Below are positions 1 to 11,872 of a stretch of DNA of 64,000 nt, piece after piece (the first letter of the stretch is position 1; each line of letters opens with the position of its first letter). The position numbers and the translations under genes are program-made. The stretch comes from Chrysoperla carnea (Eukaryota; Arthropoda; Insecta; Neuroptera; Chrysopidae), in the NCBI RefSeq assembly GCF_905475395.1, contig NC_058337.1:71196368-71260367 (forward strand), given 5' to 3'. Under the pieces are notes generated by a model, which was not told where the DNA came from, ran no database searches, and was given only the letters and a program-made list of their open reading frames with translations.

Positions 1-2
1 TA

Positions 3-146
3 GATTGTCAAAAAAATGTTATGGTTGTTTTCACGCCTAATAATTATGACTCTATTGTGTGTGAAATTGTAAGCATTCCTGAAATGAGACGTTTAATTAG
101 GTTCTACACTAAGCGAATAGCTCTGACGCTACTTTTAATGAAATGA
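3..146 (+). CDS. possible C-terminal end of an upstream protein (partial)
   Basis: A reading frame open from the window edge runs 47 codons to a TGA at 144-146. Its composition is balanced (VVFTP, SIPEMRR, FYTKR), unlike the Lys/Asn/Ile/Phe-rich noise typical of this A+T-rich DNA. A possible ATTAAA polyadenylation signal follows at about 234. This fits the last exon of a + strand gene beginning outside the window. I do not recognise the protein. A chance open frame or an old repeat fragment remains possible, since 47 codons is short. Confidence 0.35.
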   Translation, partial: DCQKNVMVVFTPNNYDSIVCEIVSIPEMRRLIRFYTKRIALTLLLMK

Positions 147-1984
147 CTTTTAATAGTTTCTTTAAGTTTTTTAAAGTATTTAAATTTATTTTTTTTATTT
201 AAGTTTGTTTTTTTTTTTTTGTGTTTTTGTTTTATTAAATAACTTTTATAAATACAAAAAAGGTTAAATACATATTATTAATACAAGAAAATACGTCTTT
301 TAAACAAATAAATTGTTAAAATTGCATTAAAACATTTATATATACAAAGAGCTTAAATACATTTAATTTTTTTGAAAATTACTAGAAATTATTATAAGTA
401 AATATTATTTAACACAAGTTTTCCGGAAAATTTATTTAACTCTATGTATTTTACATTTTTGATTACCTTTTTAAGAAATTCAGTAAATAATTATATTTAA
501 TAAATAATAAATTTTAATTTTGAAAATCATTAAAAAAAAAATCACTTCCTCCGTACACATTACGGAATAAAATACGTATTTGAACATTTCATTAATCAAA
601 ATAATAAATTGTTATGATTTGATTTTTCGTTCCAGAACTGTGCTACCGTTAATGTTCATAATATTACTATAGCCTGTGCTATAATCTTGACTTTACATAT
701 TTAAGGCATTCTTTAAATCCTTTAGAAACGATCTCCTATTATGATGCAGTGTTCCTATTTTTTATCACTAGGCCAGCAGTTTTAAACAGTTACACATCTT
801 AAAATCATTCTAGAAAGGCTTAACTTATTTTAAGCCTAAGCATCGCCTTGAGACATGTAAGAACAAAAAGATTCGAATGATATTTCTTATCCATGTGATA
901 TTTTGTCATTCTTTCTCTTACATAGTTAAAAGGCGCATCGTTGTAAGTGAAAATCATCTAATTTGGAATATTTTTGATCAAGCTACGTTTTTGACGAGTC
1001 TTATAAACAATTTTATTTCGTTCTTACAATTAGCCAATTTTCTTCTCTCCAACAAAAAGTCGTGTGGATACTTCATTTCGACCAAAATATTGAATTTAGA
1101 AAATTTGAATTTAGATTGAGACTTAGTCCAACTTCATATATAAAAAAATCAAGCCTTTTATCCAAAAATGCAATGGCACTCGTACTACCTTAAATTTTTT
1201 TAATTTAGAAAATTATTGAGCTAAATCATAAGGTAAATTATCTCATTATTCCTTCGATAGATTTTATTATTAATACCAAAAAAAATTAATAAAATTTTAA
1301 TTGCTCGTGACATGTCTTTAGGTACCTACTTGTAAAAAAAAAGCTTTTGCCCATCTTTTGGAAACAATGAATAACTACAATATAAGATGGACAAAAAAAA
1401 AATACATACATACACAAACACGGGAGACGTTTCAAAAACAAACAAAAAACCAAAGTTTTATGACGTGTACCGAGTATTTTTGAAAATATGTATCTTATTA
1501 AGTAATTATAGATCCGTATGCAAAGGTAAAAATGTAAATTACATTTGTAAATAAAATTAAGAATCTATTCATAATTGACTATATCAATACTGATATCATC
1601 GCAAAATGTCATTAAATATCAAATTCTCGTCATAATATTTTTGGATTTACCAAGGTATATGTATTATATATTAAAATTTTTAAGTAGACTCACTAAAAAC
1701 TTTCCATAGCGGAAATTAATAAAAACTGACTTTATGGAAAGTGAGACCCTTTTAGCATATGAGTTAAATTCAAGGAATTCCTTAATTATTGTTTCTATGA
1801 ACTTTAAAAAGTTAAAGTAAAAAGTTTTACTTTTAGGAGTAGCAAATAATGGCACTTGTTTTGAAATTACTTTCATCCCCTAAGAGTTTTTATAAACATT
1901 TTTTTTTTTTTAATAAAGTACATATCTTTTAATAATATACATATCTCATCTCTTGGAGTTTAACGAGAATATGTAACTAATTTC

Positions 1985-2260
1985 GTCGAACTCGTAACTT
2001 GTCGGAACCGCTGGACACGAATATCACTACGAAAATGTAGGTACTAGATACCCCGAGGTATCTGGTGCACAAGGCAGGCAGTATCTATCCAGTCTCTTGG
2101 AGTTTTACGAGAATATCTAACATATTCCTCCCTGGGTATCCCCAGTTCGCCCACCCAGAGCAGCAGGTACCTCGCCAACCATTGTTTTTGTGATATTCGA
2201 GTTCAGTAGCTCCAAAAACCCCCGAGTAAGAAAATAAGACTGATTTCTAACGATGTTTCA
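1985..2260. repeat. GC-richer block with an internal direct repeat; probable degenerate mobile element
   Basis: This stretch is much richer in G+C than its flanks. A 'CTCTTGGAGTTTnACGAGAATAT' unit occurs twice, about 140 bp apart (near 1950 and 2095), as a direct repeat. On the - strand about 41 codons stay open between roughly 2055 and 2180 with gene-like composition. I do not recognise the peptide. An old retroelement or captured exon are both possible. Confidence 0.3.
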
Positions 2261-2879
2261 TTTCCAGTTTCCCCCGTTTTTCCAGTTTTTCATTTCTCCC
2301 TCATCACTTTTGTTCTCAAAATTTGCAGATGCCCTCATGAATTGAATGCAAAAAACCGCATCTCAATCCGTCTAACTGTTCACAAAATCGACAGTTCATT
2401 GCTTTATTTCTTCGGCTAAAAGCGATACAACCAACATATTTTCATTTTCGATTGTTTAACGGTTTTGGGCATCTTTCCTAACACTGTACACGAAAGCATA
2501 ATTTCCAGAAAAAGATACATAAGGCATGGAAATTATATTGCAAAATTTCGTAGTTTTTTTGAAAATGATACATCTACTAAAAGAAAGTTTTGTCAAAGAA
2601 AAACTACAAACGCGGTTCTGTTTCTAAATATAAATGAATATTTTAAATAGTTTCAACGTAAGATTCGGGACCCTCATGAAAATACATGGTCAGCTTGCAA
2701 AGATTTTTTGATCGGGATAAAAAATGAGTAGGAATTGGAGACTAAATATAAGATTCGTACCGAATATCGTCATCATAAGCTAGGAGCTAAGAAGTTTTTC
2801 TTTACCGAATGATTCAGGTACGGAACCTTAAACTCGATAAACAAAAAAACTAAACTCATTTGAAACATATCTAAGAATA

Positions 2880-3172
2880 CTGCCCATTAAATTGCTTTTT
2901 TCCTTAAAGCCTTTTCCAAACTGATCCGATATGGAAGATCATCACCAATTTTTAGTTTTTTCGAGTACGGAACCCTTAATTTTCACTAGAAAGAAATAAA
3001 AGCTAAGAACACTCTCCATTAAATTACCTTTCAAACAAAATCAATAAAATCAAAATTTATTCATCCGTTTAGGCGCTACGATGCTACAGGCAGGCAGACA
3101 GACAGACAGACACACACACACACACATAGCGGTCAAACTTGTACACCTGTTTTTTCAGTTCGGGGATTAAAT
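2880..3172 (+). repeat. interspersed repeat ending in a (CAGA)n/(CA)n tract
   Basis: A conserved core ('CCGTTTAGGCGCTACGATG') is followed by a CAGA/CA microsatellite at 3090-3126 and then a segment near 'GCGGTCAAACTTGTACACC'. The same order recurs at about 40560-40680, and the tail recurs in reverse near 4561-4620, so this is a dispersed family. The arrangement resembles the 3' ends of repeats seen across insects; the class is not determined. Confidence 0.5.
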
Positions 3173-3954
3173 CGTCACAAAGATCAGAAAGATAACGATC
3201 TAACTTCCAAAGGCCACATCCACCACGACTTGCTTATTTTAACCATTTTATGAGAGTAATGACTTTTAGTAAAATTGCATCTAAACTATTAGTTTACAGA
3301 AAATTTCAATGACTGAAACTACTAATTAATAGTATAACCATAATCTTTGATTGATGTAATAATACAAATTTTTAGGACCGGTTATGATTTACGCATTGAA
3401 ATTTTCACATCATTAATGAGAAAAATTCCATATTTAATGTAAATTATTCAAAATCTTATTTTTTTTTTTTAATGGTAACAAAATTTTGAATATATATAAA
3501 TCATAAATTCTGTTTTATGATTAATTTAAATTTAGTGTTAAATATCAAAGTTGGCTTGAATTATAAAAAAACATTGTGCAGTGACAGTAATAAAACTTAT
3601 TAAAAATATTATTTAAATTTTTTATTAAAATAATTAAATATTCATATAATTTTTATTAAGTTATAATTGTTTAATAAGTTTAATAGGTATTATATTATTA
3701 GGTAAGTCTTAAATTGTTTATTTTTATTTTATATGTTAATATAGTTTAAATTAATTAACATCAATTTTTATGTCAGTGTACTAATTCAAGTGCATTGATT
3801 GTATAAAAGGTAATTAATTTTTACGAAATATACCACCTATGAACTACATTTCAATAAAATAAAATGGATATGTTTAAGGATTCGCCCGCTGTATGTATAA
3901 TTTGAATAATTATTATTATGCATATACTTTTTATACTTAAAATTATTTATAACA

Positions 3955-4514
3955 AATGAAAACAAACAATTGACTGAGCTAGTTGTTGAAATACCATGCA
4001 TAGACAGTGTTAATTACAATGCCACATACCACATACATACATGTCACTCATACATAACTGATATTCCCATATAATACATACTATACAATTTACGCATAAT
4101 TTGCGACCTCACGGGTAAACAGTGATGTTTGCGGAAAAAGGTTTCAAACAGAAGTTGTTTATTATTTTATAAGGAACATTTTTTACGTTTAAACTTTTGT
4201 TCTATCTCTAACGATTCACAAGATGGGCCCTATGGACCCAAAGCCCAATAGACCTATGTTGCTCATTTACGAATTCGACAACACTTTTTACGTCCTGAGT
4301 ACGCTGTAAAAGCTTCAGCTTGATATTTTTTTCATTTTTGAGTTATCGTGTTCACAGCCGGACGGACGGACGGACGGACAACCGGAAATGGACTAAATAG
4401 GTGATTTTGTGAACACCTATACCAAAATTTTGTGCGTAGCATCAATATTTTTAAGCGTTACAAACTTGGGACTAAACTTAGTATACCATGCATATTATAT
4501 ATATGCATGGTATA
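3955..4514 (+). repeat. IR-1 interspersed element, copy 1 (short form)
   Basis: This copy carries all the family landmarks. The 5' end reads near AAGTGAAAACA, then an imperfect hairpin (CAATTGACTGAGctAGTTG). A 'TTCTATCTCTAACG' segment, 'CAGCTTGATATTTTTTTC', a (GGAC)n tract at about 4362-4380 and 'AACCGGAAATGGACTAA' follow. The 3' end is 'CTTGGGACTAAACTTAGTATACC' followed by an A/T palindrome ending near GCATGGTATAAA. No coding capacity is visible, so it is non-autonomous. Confidence 0.75.
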
Positions 4515-7500
4515 AAACTTTAACCTTAAATTAACTGTATGTGTATGTGATATCTTATAAAAAAACTCCCGAACCAAAAAAAAGGCGTGTTAAAAGTTTG
4601 ACCGCTATGTATGTGTGTGTCTCTAGCAATTTAGGATTCAACTTTTAAAATTTCGGCTTGCTTTCTGATTTTTAAACTTTTTATTTCATGTATTTTCCAT
4701 TTCTTTGTTTTCAATCGAAGTTTTTCTTCAGTATATTGCATTTGAAAGTTGTCTTGTGCTAACTCGTCAAATTTTCATGAAAAAAACAATATACTCAAAA
4801 AGTATATATAAGCTCAAAATTTTCTTAAATTCTGGTCTATTTTTGCCGACTAGTGTTTATCAAATGTCGAATTATTCTACATTCAAATGTAAGTATCCAC
4901 GTTCCGAAAATAATTTTTCAAGAAAAGTAAAAATGGAAAGAATTAAATATTATGAAATATGTTTGTAATAAAGTATGACCGCCCAAACAGTCACAATAAC
5001 GAGAACAAAATTTTATTACTTTTGTTTAACAAAAAAAATTTAATCCATAAATGAAAATTATCATTATCACAAAAATTCGAATACAAAAGTGGGTGTATTA
5101 CTTTTAATAAATTTTTTATATTTTCTACTTGCGTTCGATATTGTCACAGATTTTAATATTTAATCTAAATCGCTGTTGAAAGTTAATAAAGGTGCTTGTC
5201 AATTTTTGTCACTATGAATTTTAGACATTTCTTTTTTTCAATTTTTACGATTTTAAAGATCTCTTCTTATACTAGATCGATTCATAGCATTTGATTTTTA
5301 ATGATTGATTCGATTCTCGATAAGACAATTCAAGATCGGTTCAAGAATTGATTCTTTTTGAAGAATCGCCCATCCCTAATACGTATTATCATTCGAATAA
5401 TTAGCATTGTTGTTAAGTCGTATTGTGAAATCGTCGACTTGTAGCCAGAGTCTGCGTAATGCCACTGTTTTATAAATGCGCTGTAGATAAAATTTGAATT
5501 AAGTACCTACTTGACACGCGACAAGTATAACATTTACGTTTCCACAAAAAGCATATTTCGAGAGAAAATCAGGTTTTTTGACCAAGAGATTCAAATGACC
5601 AATTCAAACTCTGTTTTTATGTTCAAAAGCGAATTACAGAAATGGATCTAACTTGTACTAAAACCGTAACGTGCTCATAAATATAGAAATTCGTTTTTTT
5701 TTTTTTCACAAATATGAAGATTCGTTTTTTTTGTCGTCCCAAAAAAGTTGGTTTATTTGTTTAAAAATTGAAAAATTTCAAATTTATTCGTATTGGGAAA
5801 ACGGCTTTTTTCTCAAAAGCCACATATTTCTAACATGTTCTACTAAACTAAAGCACAGAAGAAGCCTCGGGGTTTTAGTCGCTCGCTTTAAAGACTGAAA
5901 ATAACGTCATTTGTCCCCTGATAACATGAGATGCCAAAATGAACACAGCTGCTTTATTTTAATTACCGATGTTAATGTTCGTCACATGACATCAAAAAAT
6001 GTACCGACTTGATTTACTTTTTCCACCTCATGAAGAACATGGTGAAGAGAAAACCTTGGTCGTTTCTTAGGCGTTTCTCCGGAAATCACATTTCACAATT
6101 CTTTTGAAAGTTTGGGGTTATTTACCTCCCTCTCCTCGAGTACACACAACTAAAGTGTGGAGTTTGATTCAAATATCATAATGACCATTTGAAAAAAAAA
6201 AAAATGATGAAAATCGGAGTTGTGAGTTCACTTTTCCAGATCATTTGGCCTTATAGACTCGGGTAAACATTATTAAAATCCAATTGGGTGAAATTTTCAC
6301 TTGAAAATCCCCAAATAAAATATTATTTTTTTAATACCGTATGAAATTCAAAAGTGCTGCGGTTAAAATTTCTGTGCATATTATTTTGTGATGAGTTTTA
6401 AAAAATGATTATGTGATACTTACACTTTGGATGATATTACAGAAAATCACCACTTTGTACATGAGCAATTTTTCCACCTTCATGGATACATAGTTTTAAT
6501 ATAGTAACAATAGCATGTCAAGAAGGTACATTTTTTTTATGGCATGTGACGCACTATTTACATTTTAAGAGCTTACATTCTATGGTTTTCTTTATGAAGA
6601 TATTATTAAGAGTATGTATTATTTTAATTTTTTCTTTCTCTTTCTCAACCAACTATGATAACAATTATGGTACTCTGTAAATGATTTAACCGTTTTTCAT
6701 TACATAATCCATGTGTGCTTATCTAACAATAGCGCATGTTTTTCACTTATAAGCATAAACATGTGCAATTGATCAGTGTTTTCGTGGGCTAACATAATAC
6801 TATGTGGTCACTACCGTACCTGACGCAGGTTTCAATTCCGCCTATGCTCCGCACACTAATTTTCATTATCAATACATTACCGGAAAAATTATGCTCCATA
6901 TACTAAATGTATATGTTCAGAATATAATAGTGTGATTTAGTGGCGAAGATTCTTTAGTATTGAGTACTTTTAGATAGACAATAATACAGAGAAGCAGACG
7001 CTGCTGATTCATTTTGTAGATAAATAAGGATAAATAACAAAATACATCCTTTTCACCAATCTAGCTTCGGTAAACAGAACTTGTTCATTCGATGGTACGG
7101 TCTGTCATTGGTAATATTATTATCACTATAAGGATCTGTACATCATATCGTGAAACGTGTCGATAATATGATATATATGAATTTATCGTGATGTGCACAA
7201 GGAAAAACCGCTCAATGTTTATACTCTTTTCGGTAGTTACTACTTTTTACTGTTTATACTACGTTCCAAGCTTGAATGTAACATTAATTTTGCATAAGTA
7301 TAAGCCACATTTACTTACGAGAAAACAGTATTGCCAAAGAATTTCTTGCACAATAGAGTCTAAATTTTTGAACTTTAATCTTTCCGTTTCAGGCTAACAG
7401 TACAAGTTAGACAAAAGTAAACGGTAATTTAAAGAGGAATGATCTATTCAAAATTATGTCCACTTTTTGATTCAAAATCGAAATAGTTAAGAATGGAATT

Positions 7501-7962
7501 CTGTACTCGTGCTATCGCGATTCTCATCTTTTCATTTGACCACAGTAGTTACAGTTCTTTGTATAAATTGTAGTAACATTGTCTGCTATCATAACAGCTG
7601 TAGCCTTTTTTTTGCACTAAGCTGAGAACAAAGCCAACACTTGTTTATTCTCAACGCCTAAATACCATCGCAGTATGACGGCATCAATCGAATGTTCAAT
7701 ACATTGTATCTATCCATGACGTGATGTCATTTAGATGTTGACAAGAAACAAACATATCCAAAATAATTTCATTAGTAACAAAGCTACTCCGAATGAAATT
7801 CTTACACTATCGAGGTATTTCTATTCGGTAATGTTTAAAAGTATTATTGACCGATAACATTTTGTAAAATTAAAGAAGAGTCATGTTGGTTACAAGGTTC
7901 GCATAACACTTTTACCTTTAAGACTATTAAAAATCTATAACTAATAAATCATTTTTATTTTA

Positions 7963-8997
7963 TACCAGGTGTTCAACGAAATAAATATATACTTTTATCA
8001 TGGAAATTATTTGAAAATAAACGGATTAACTATGTATTTTCTATAGTAATTTTTAAATTATAATGCGAAGAAAGTACACGTTGAGTCAATCTGACACAGA
8101 GATATCAGTTGGTTTTCCAGCTAACAGATACTCTATCTAGCGGTTTTATTAAGACTCTAGATCTCCGATAAAGAACCTGTTGTGCACAAAAACATCAATA
8201 CACATCAGTAATTTTTAAAATTTCCTAAAACTTTGAAATTTAGCTGCAAAGTTTTCATATATCTTACAATTTCAAATAGTTAAAATCAAATTTTGACCAA
8301 AAAATTAGTGATGTACCGAATATTCGCATTCGCATGCACGAATATTGTAATAAAACATTCGCATTCGCAAATACACAAAATACAACGCTCGTTCTAACAC
8401 AACTAAAGATGAGCCATTAAAATTTCAATTAATATACCCCCTCTCTCTCTCTCTCTCCATCACTCTATATCTAAATTTCACTCTCTTACTTAGTTTTTTA
8501 AATAAGTTGATGAAAAAAAAAAAGAAAATTTGTAAAATAAAATGTTTAGTTAACGTTCTATATCGTTAGAGAATTTTTAGGTTCTGCTAACAGTTTTAGT
8601 TTTATTATATTGTTTGTCTAATGACGAAGTTATGGAAAACTAATTTTCACTGTCAAATGAACGTTGTTTTGAGAAAATTATTTTAAAAGGCTGGCAAGTC
8701 AAAGAGGTGTCCATTTCTAAGTTTCAGACTTGGGTACAACTGAAATGGGTGTAGCTTTTGTTTATTTCACTTATATGTACGAGCCATGTATATGATTAAA
8801 GACTTGAATTGAATGTCAATTTTCTAAAGTATGGAAGAACCAAATTTGTGATTTGGAAAACCGGTAGAGTATTAAAATTATTAGAAGTATATTTTACAAA
8901 AAGTCAAAGAATGCAAAAAAAAAGAGAGTTGTGTAATAAGGAATCACTTTTTTACATTACCAAAAACCTTGCTCTCTTTAAAATTGAACACCTGGTA
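7963..8997. mobile_element. 1035-bp TIR element with TA target duplication (non-autonomous, Tc1/mariner-like ends)
   Basis: The ends are exact 14-bp inverted repeats: TACCAGGTGTTCAA on the left and its reverse complement on the right. They are flanked by TA at 7961-7962 and 8998-8999. TA duplications are the hallmark of the Tc1/mariner superfamily. The interior has no transposase-like frame. It holds a (CT)n tract near 8441-8458 and a region with repeated ATTCGCATTCGCA motifs near 8320-8370, so the element looks non-autonomous. Confidence 0.65.
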
Positions 8998-11872
8998 TAT
9001 AGAAGAATGGTATATATAAATGTATTGATTCCCCATATTAACAAAAGTGTTTGCTTCTTCAACATATAGTGAAGACATTATTTATTAGTAATTTATTTAT
9101 TGTTATATTAAGTTATATATTAATATTGATATTTTAAAAAAAGGTACATACATCACTTTAACAATATTATATGTGCATTTAATAAATAAACTATCAATAA
9201 TATAAATAAACATAATATTTATTAAATCAACAATAAATTTATTATTAATAAATTAAGTTTTTATATTCAACAACTTTTTAAAATATCATTAAAACTTTTT
9301 AGTTAACAATTGGGTTTCATACAGTCAAGTCATCATTGTTCATCCACATCGCTCATTTAATATTGTCGTCGACAATCGATCCAAATACACAATTATTAAA
9401 TTTAATATTTATAATTTTTTGAAATGGTGAACATAAATTAAAAATTTTATTAAAATGAATTCATAAAAATTTTTTAAAAATTTACATAGTGAATAAGAAA
9501 AAAACTTTAATATATTTTATTTATTTTAAAAATATATATTAAAATAAAAATTGGTGTGTTATTTAATTTTATAATTAGTATTCTTTAAGAAAAAAAAAAG
9601 GTATGAAAAATTTATTTATAAGAAACCATTTAAGTATTTTAATGTAGTTATTTTCGAAATATTATTAAGTTATAATTTTTTTTCATTTTTGGTTCAAGAA
9701 AAGTTAATAAAATAAAATAATTTTTTTCGATTAGTATTAGTGCATAAAATTGTTTTTTATTTTATTTTATTTTTTTGCAACTTTGCTAATAATATTTTTT
9801 AACTTACGTAGCTATTTTTTTTTATTCTTGAAAGGGTCAATGTCCAATATTTATTAGATATTAATTAAAATAAATGGTGGTGTGATACGAAAAATAATTT
9901 AAGTGTAAAAATCGCGTAAATAATTTTTTGAAATTTAAAATATTATGAAATTATTAAGAAAATAAATATTTTATTAAAAACACGATCCTCAATACAAATA
10001 TTTTGTACTCTTAATAATATTCCATACTTTTGAACACCTACTTGGATATTATATTCTTTTTTTTTTTTTTTTGAAGAAAATTTCGGAAAAATTATAATTT
10101 AAAAAAGGTGGTTTTTTTTGCACCATTTCTTCGAATTTGATATTTTAATTATGAATTGAGTGGTTTATGTTAGGAATATAATAATATAATGTATTCCGTT
10201 TTCAAAAACTCTTAATTCTTCGTCGTAGCCTAAACCAGTCATTAAAAATTAGGACACCTTGAAAATTTATTTTTGTTGAAATTTCAAATAGATATAACTC
10301 TATGAAAACTAATTGAATCTGTATCAACCACAGCTTATTTGAAAGCTTATACCTACTTTCAAATTTTCGTACAAAAATTTCTTTTATATTCCCTATTCAA
10401 AAATTTGTTATCTTTTACTGATTTATACCGAGACTTGAAGGCATGGAAAAATGTATAACTTTCTTTTTTTTTGCAGTTTTGAACCATTTTTTTGCGAAAC
10501 CGAATAGGTTCCAAAACAAATATTGCTCCCGTGGGCACTTTGAAACTTTTAGAAAAATAAAAATTTGTCGCAACTTTGAATCCCTCGGCACAAAGCAGTA
10601 AAAGATGATAAATATTTGAAGATTTTAATTCAAAAACTTGTTAAGTTTTCAAAAGTGGCAACCTAACTTGCGTGTCTACCCTGGCAATTTTCATTCACGT
10701 TTATTTCCAGAAATAGCAATTTAACTTATTTTCTATTCGCTAATAGGAAACTGAAAATCATTTTATTTGCGTTAAAAATAATAATAAAAATTTGAACTAA
10801 AATTTAAACTATTTAAAATATTTCCTATCAATCATATAATAATATTCCTCAAGGTTAACTGATAGTTGTATTAACATTATCGACATGACTCGAACTGCAG
10901 TCCAAACAAAATTTGCGATTAGCTACTAGTTTAATTTATTTAGATTCTGAAACGAATCAACGTAAAGTTTAAGGTTTTTAATCTTTTTAAAGGATTTTCG
11001 GTATCCGTAATTTCACAGAACCTGTTATAAATATATGATATAAATAAATAAATATATGTATGTATTGATTTTCATTGATTATTTTAGGGTTGTCATGTTT
11101 AATATCTGAAATATCTAACATAAAAATGAAATTTTGGAAAGAAAATGAAACAAATATGTATTTCAAGTATCTCTTTAACCACAAAATGTCAGTAAAACCC
11201 TCACGTGGTTTTTTTAAACCTTATTGTTGCTTTTATTGGTTTGAACATTTTTAAACATTTAACATATTTGTGTAAAAAATAATCGGCTTAAAACAAATTT
11301 TTGATGAAAAAATACGAAGACAAAATTTATAGGATTTGTTGAGGATTGTCCTGGGATTTTATGGTTAAACTATAAATTTATATAATTTTCTTTTCGAAAT
11401 TTCAAAAATCAACGATAATCGATACATGAAAATCGAAAAATCCTGCAAAATCTTAACGTGGAGAAAATGATCGTTTAAGAATGTAAATATAAATAAATAT
11501 CGAATTTACTTGGACTATACTCTTCTTTTTAATAACAAATAAGAAGTCACGATGAATTAATTATAAAATAAAAATTTTTTCACTTATTTATTTTATTTTT
11601 TTATAAGAACTCTTGCAGGAGATATTGAACCGGACAAATATACAAGCATTAACAATTATCTCAAATAATGAAAGAAAGTGTACTTGAATTTTGTTACAAG
11701 GCTGTTTACTCTCTTCACATTTTATATATAAGAGTAAAACATCTCCAATCGAAAATAAAACAAAAAAACCTGTTTCCAAAATTAATTGGCCTAAATATTT
11801 TTCTTATACATATATATTTACTTTAAAGATTTTTTTAACGTATATTTTTTTTAATGATTTCAGAAAGTGAAA
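8998..11872. other. gene-free region upstream of ELO-A
   Basis: This is extremely A+T-rich DNA with many A and T runs and no credible coding frame. ELO-A's non-coding first exon and promoter are probably here, because a 3' splice site sits 9 nt before the ELO-A start codon. I could not identify that exon from sequence alone. Confidence 0.5.
11861..11872 (+). promoter_or_regulatory. 3' splice site and 5' leader just before the ELO-A start codon
   Basis: A T-rich tract ending in GATTTCAG (AG at 11862-11863) precedes the 9-nt leader and ATG at 11873. The exon holding the start codon is therefore probably the second exon, with an unlocated non-coding first exon upstream. ELO-D has the same arrangement. 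Confidence 0.5.

Larger units (their letters stand above)
147..7962. other. gene-free A+T-rich region
   Basis: No ORF here resembles a protein; frames of 60-90 codons are Lys/Asn/Ile/Phe-rich and lack exon structure. Recognisable items are listed separately: a GC-richer block near 1985-2260, a (CAGA)n/(CA)n-tailed repeat near 2880-3170, IR-1 copy 1 and a reverse repeat fragment at about 4561-4620. A 27-bp fragment near 1170-1196 matches, in reverse, the end of the palindromic repeat at 42606-42950. At 5250-5380 an AGAATCGCCCATCCCTA-like end resembles the terminus of hAT-type elements, but no partner end was found. Confidence 0.6.

Noticed and set aside
3090-3126. CRISPR-like short repeats
   Set aside because: The tract is a simple (CAGA)n/(CA)n microsatellite without spacers, in a eukaryotic genome.
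8809-9069. 86-codon + strand ORF
   Set aside because: It runs across the right end of the 7963-8997 element and its TA flank, with low-complexity Lys-rich composition, so it is a chance frame.
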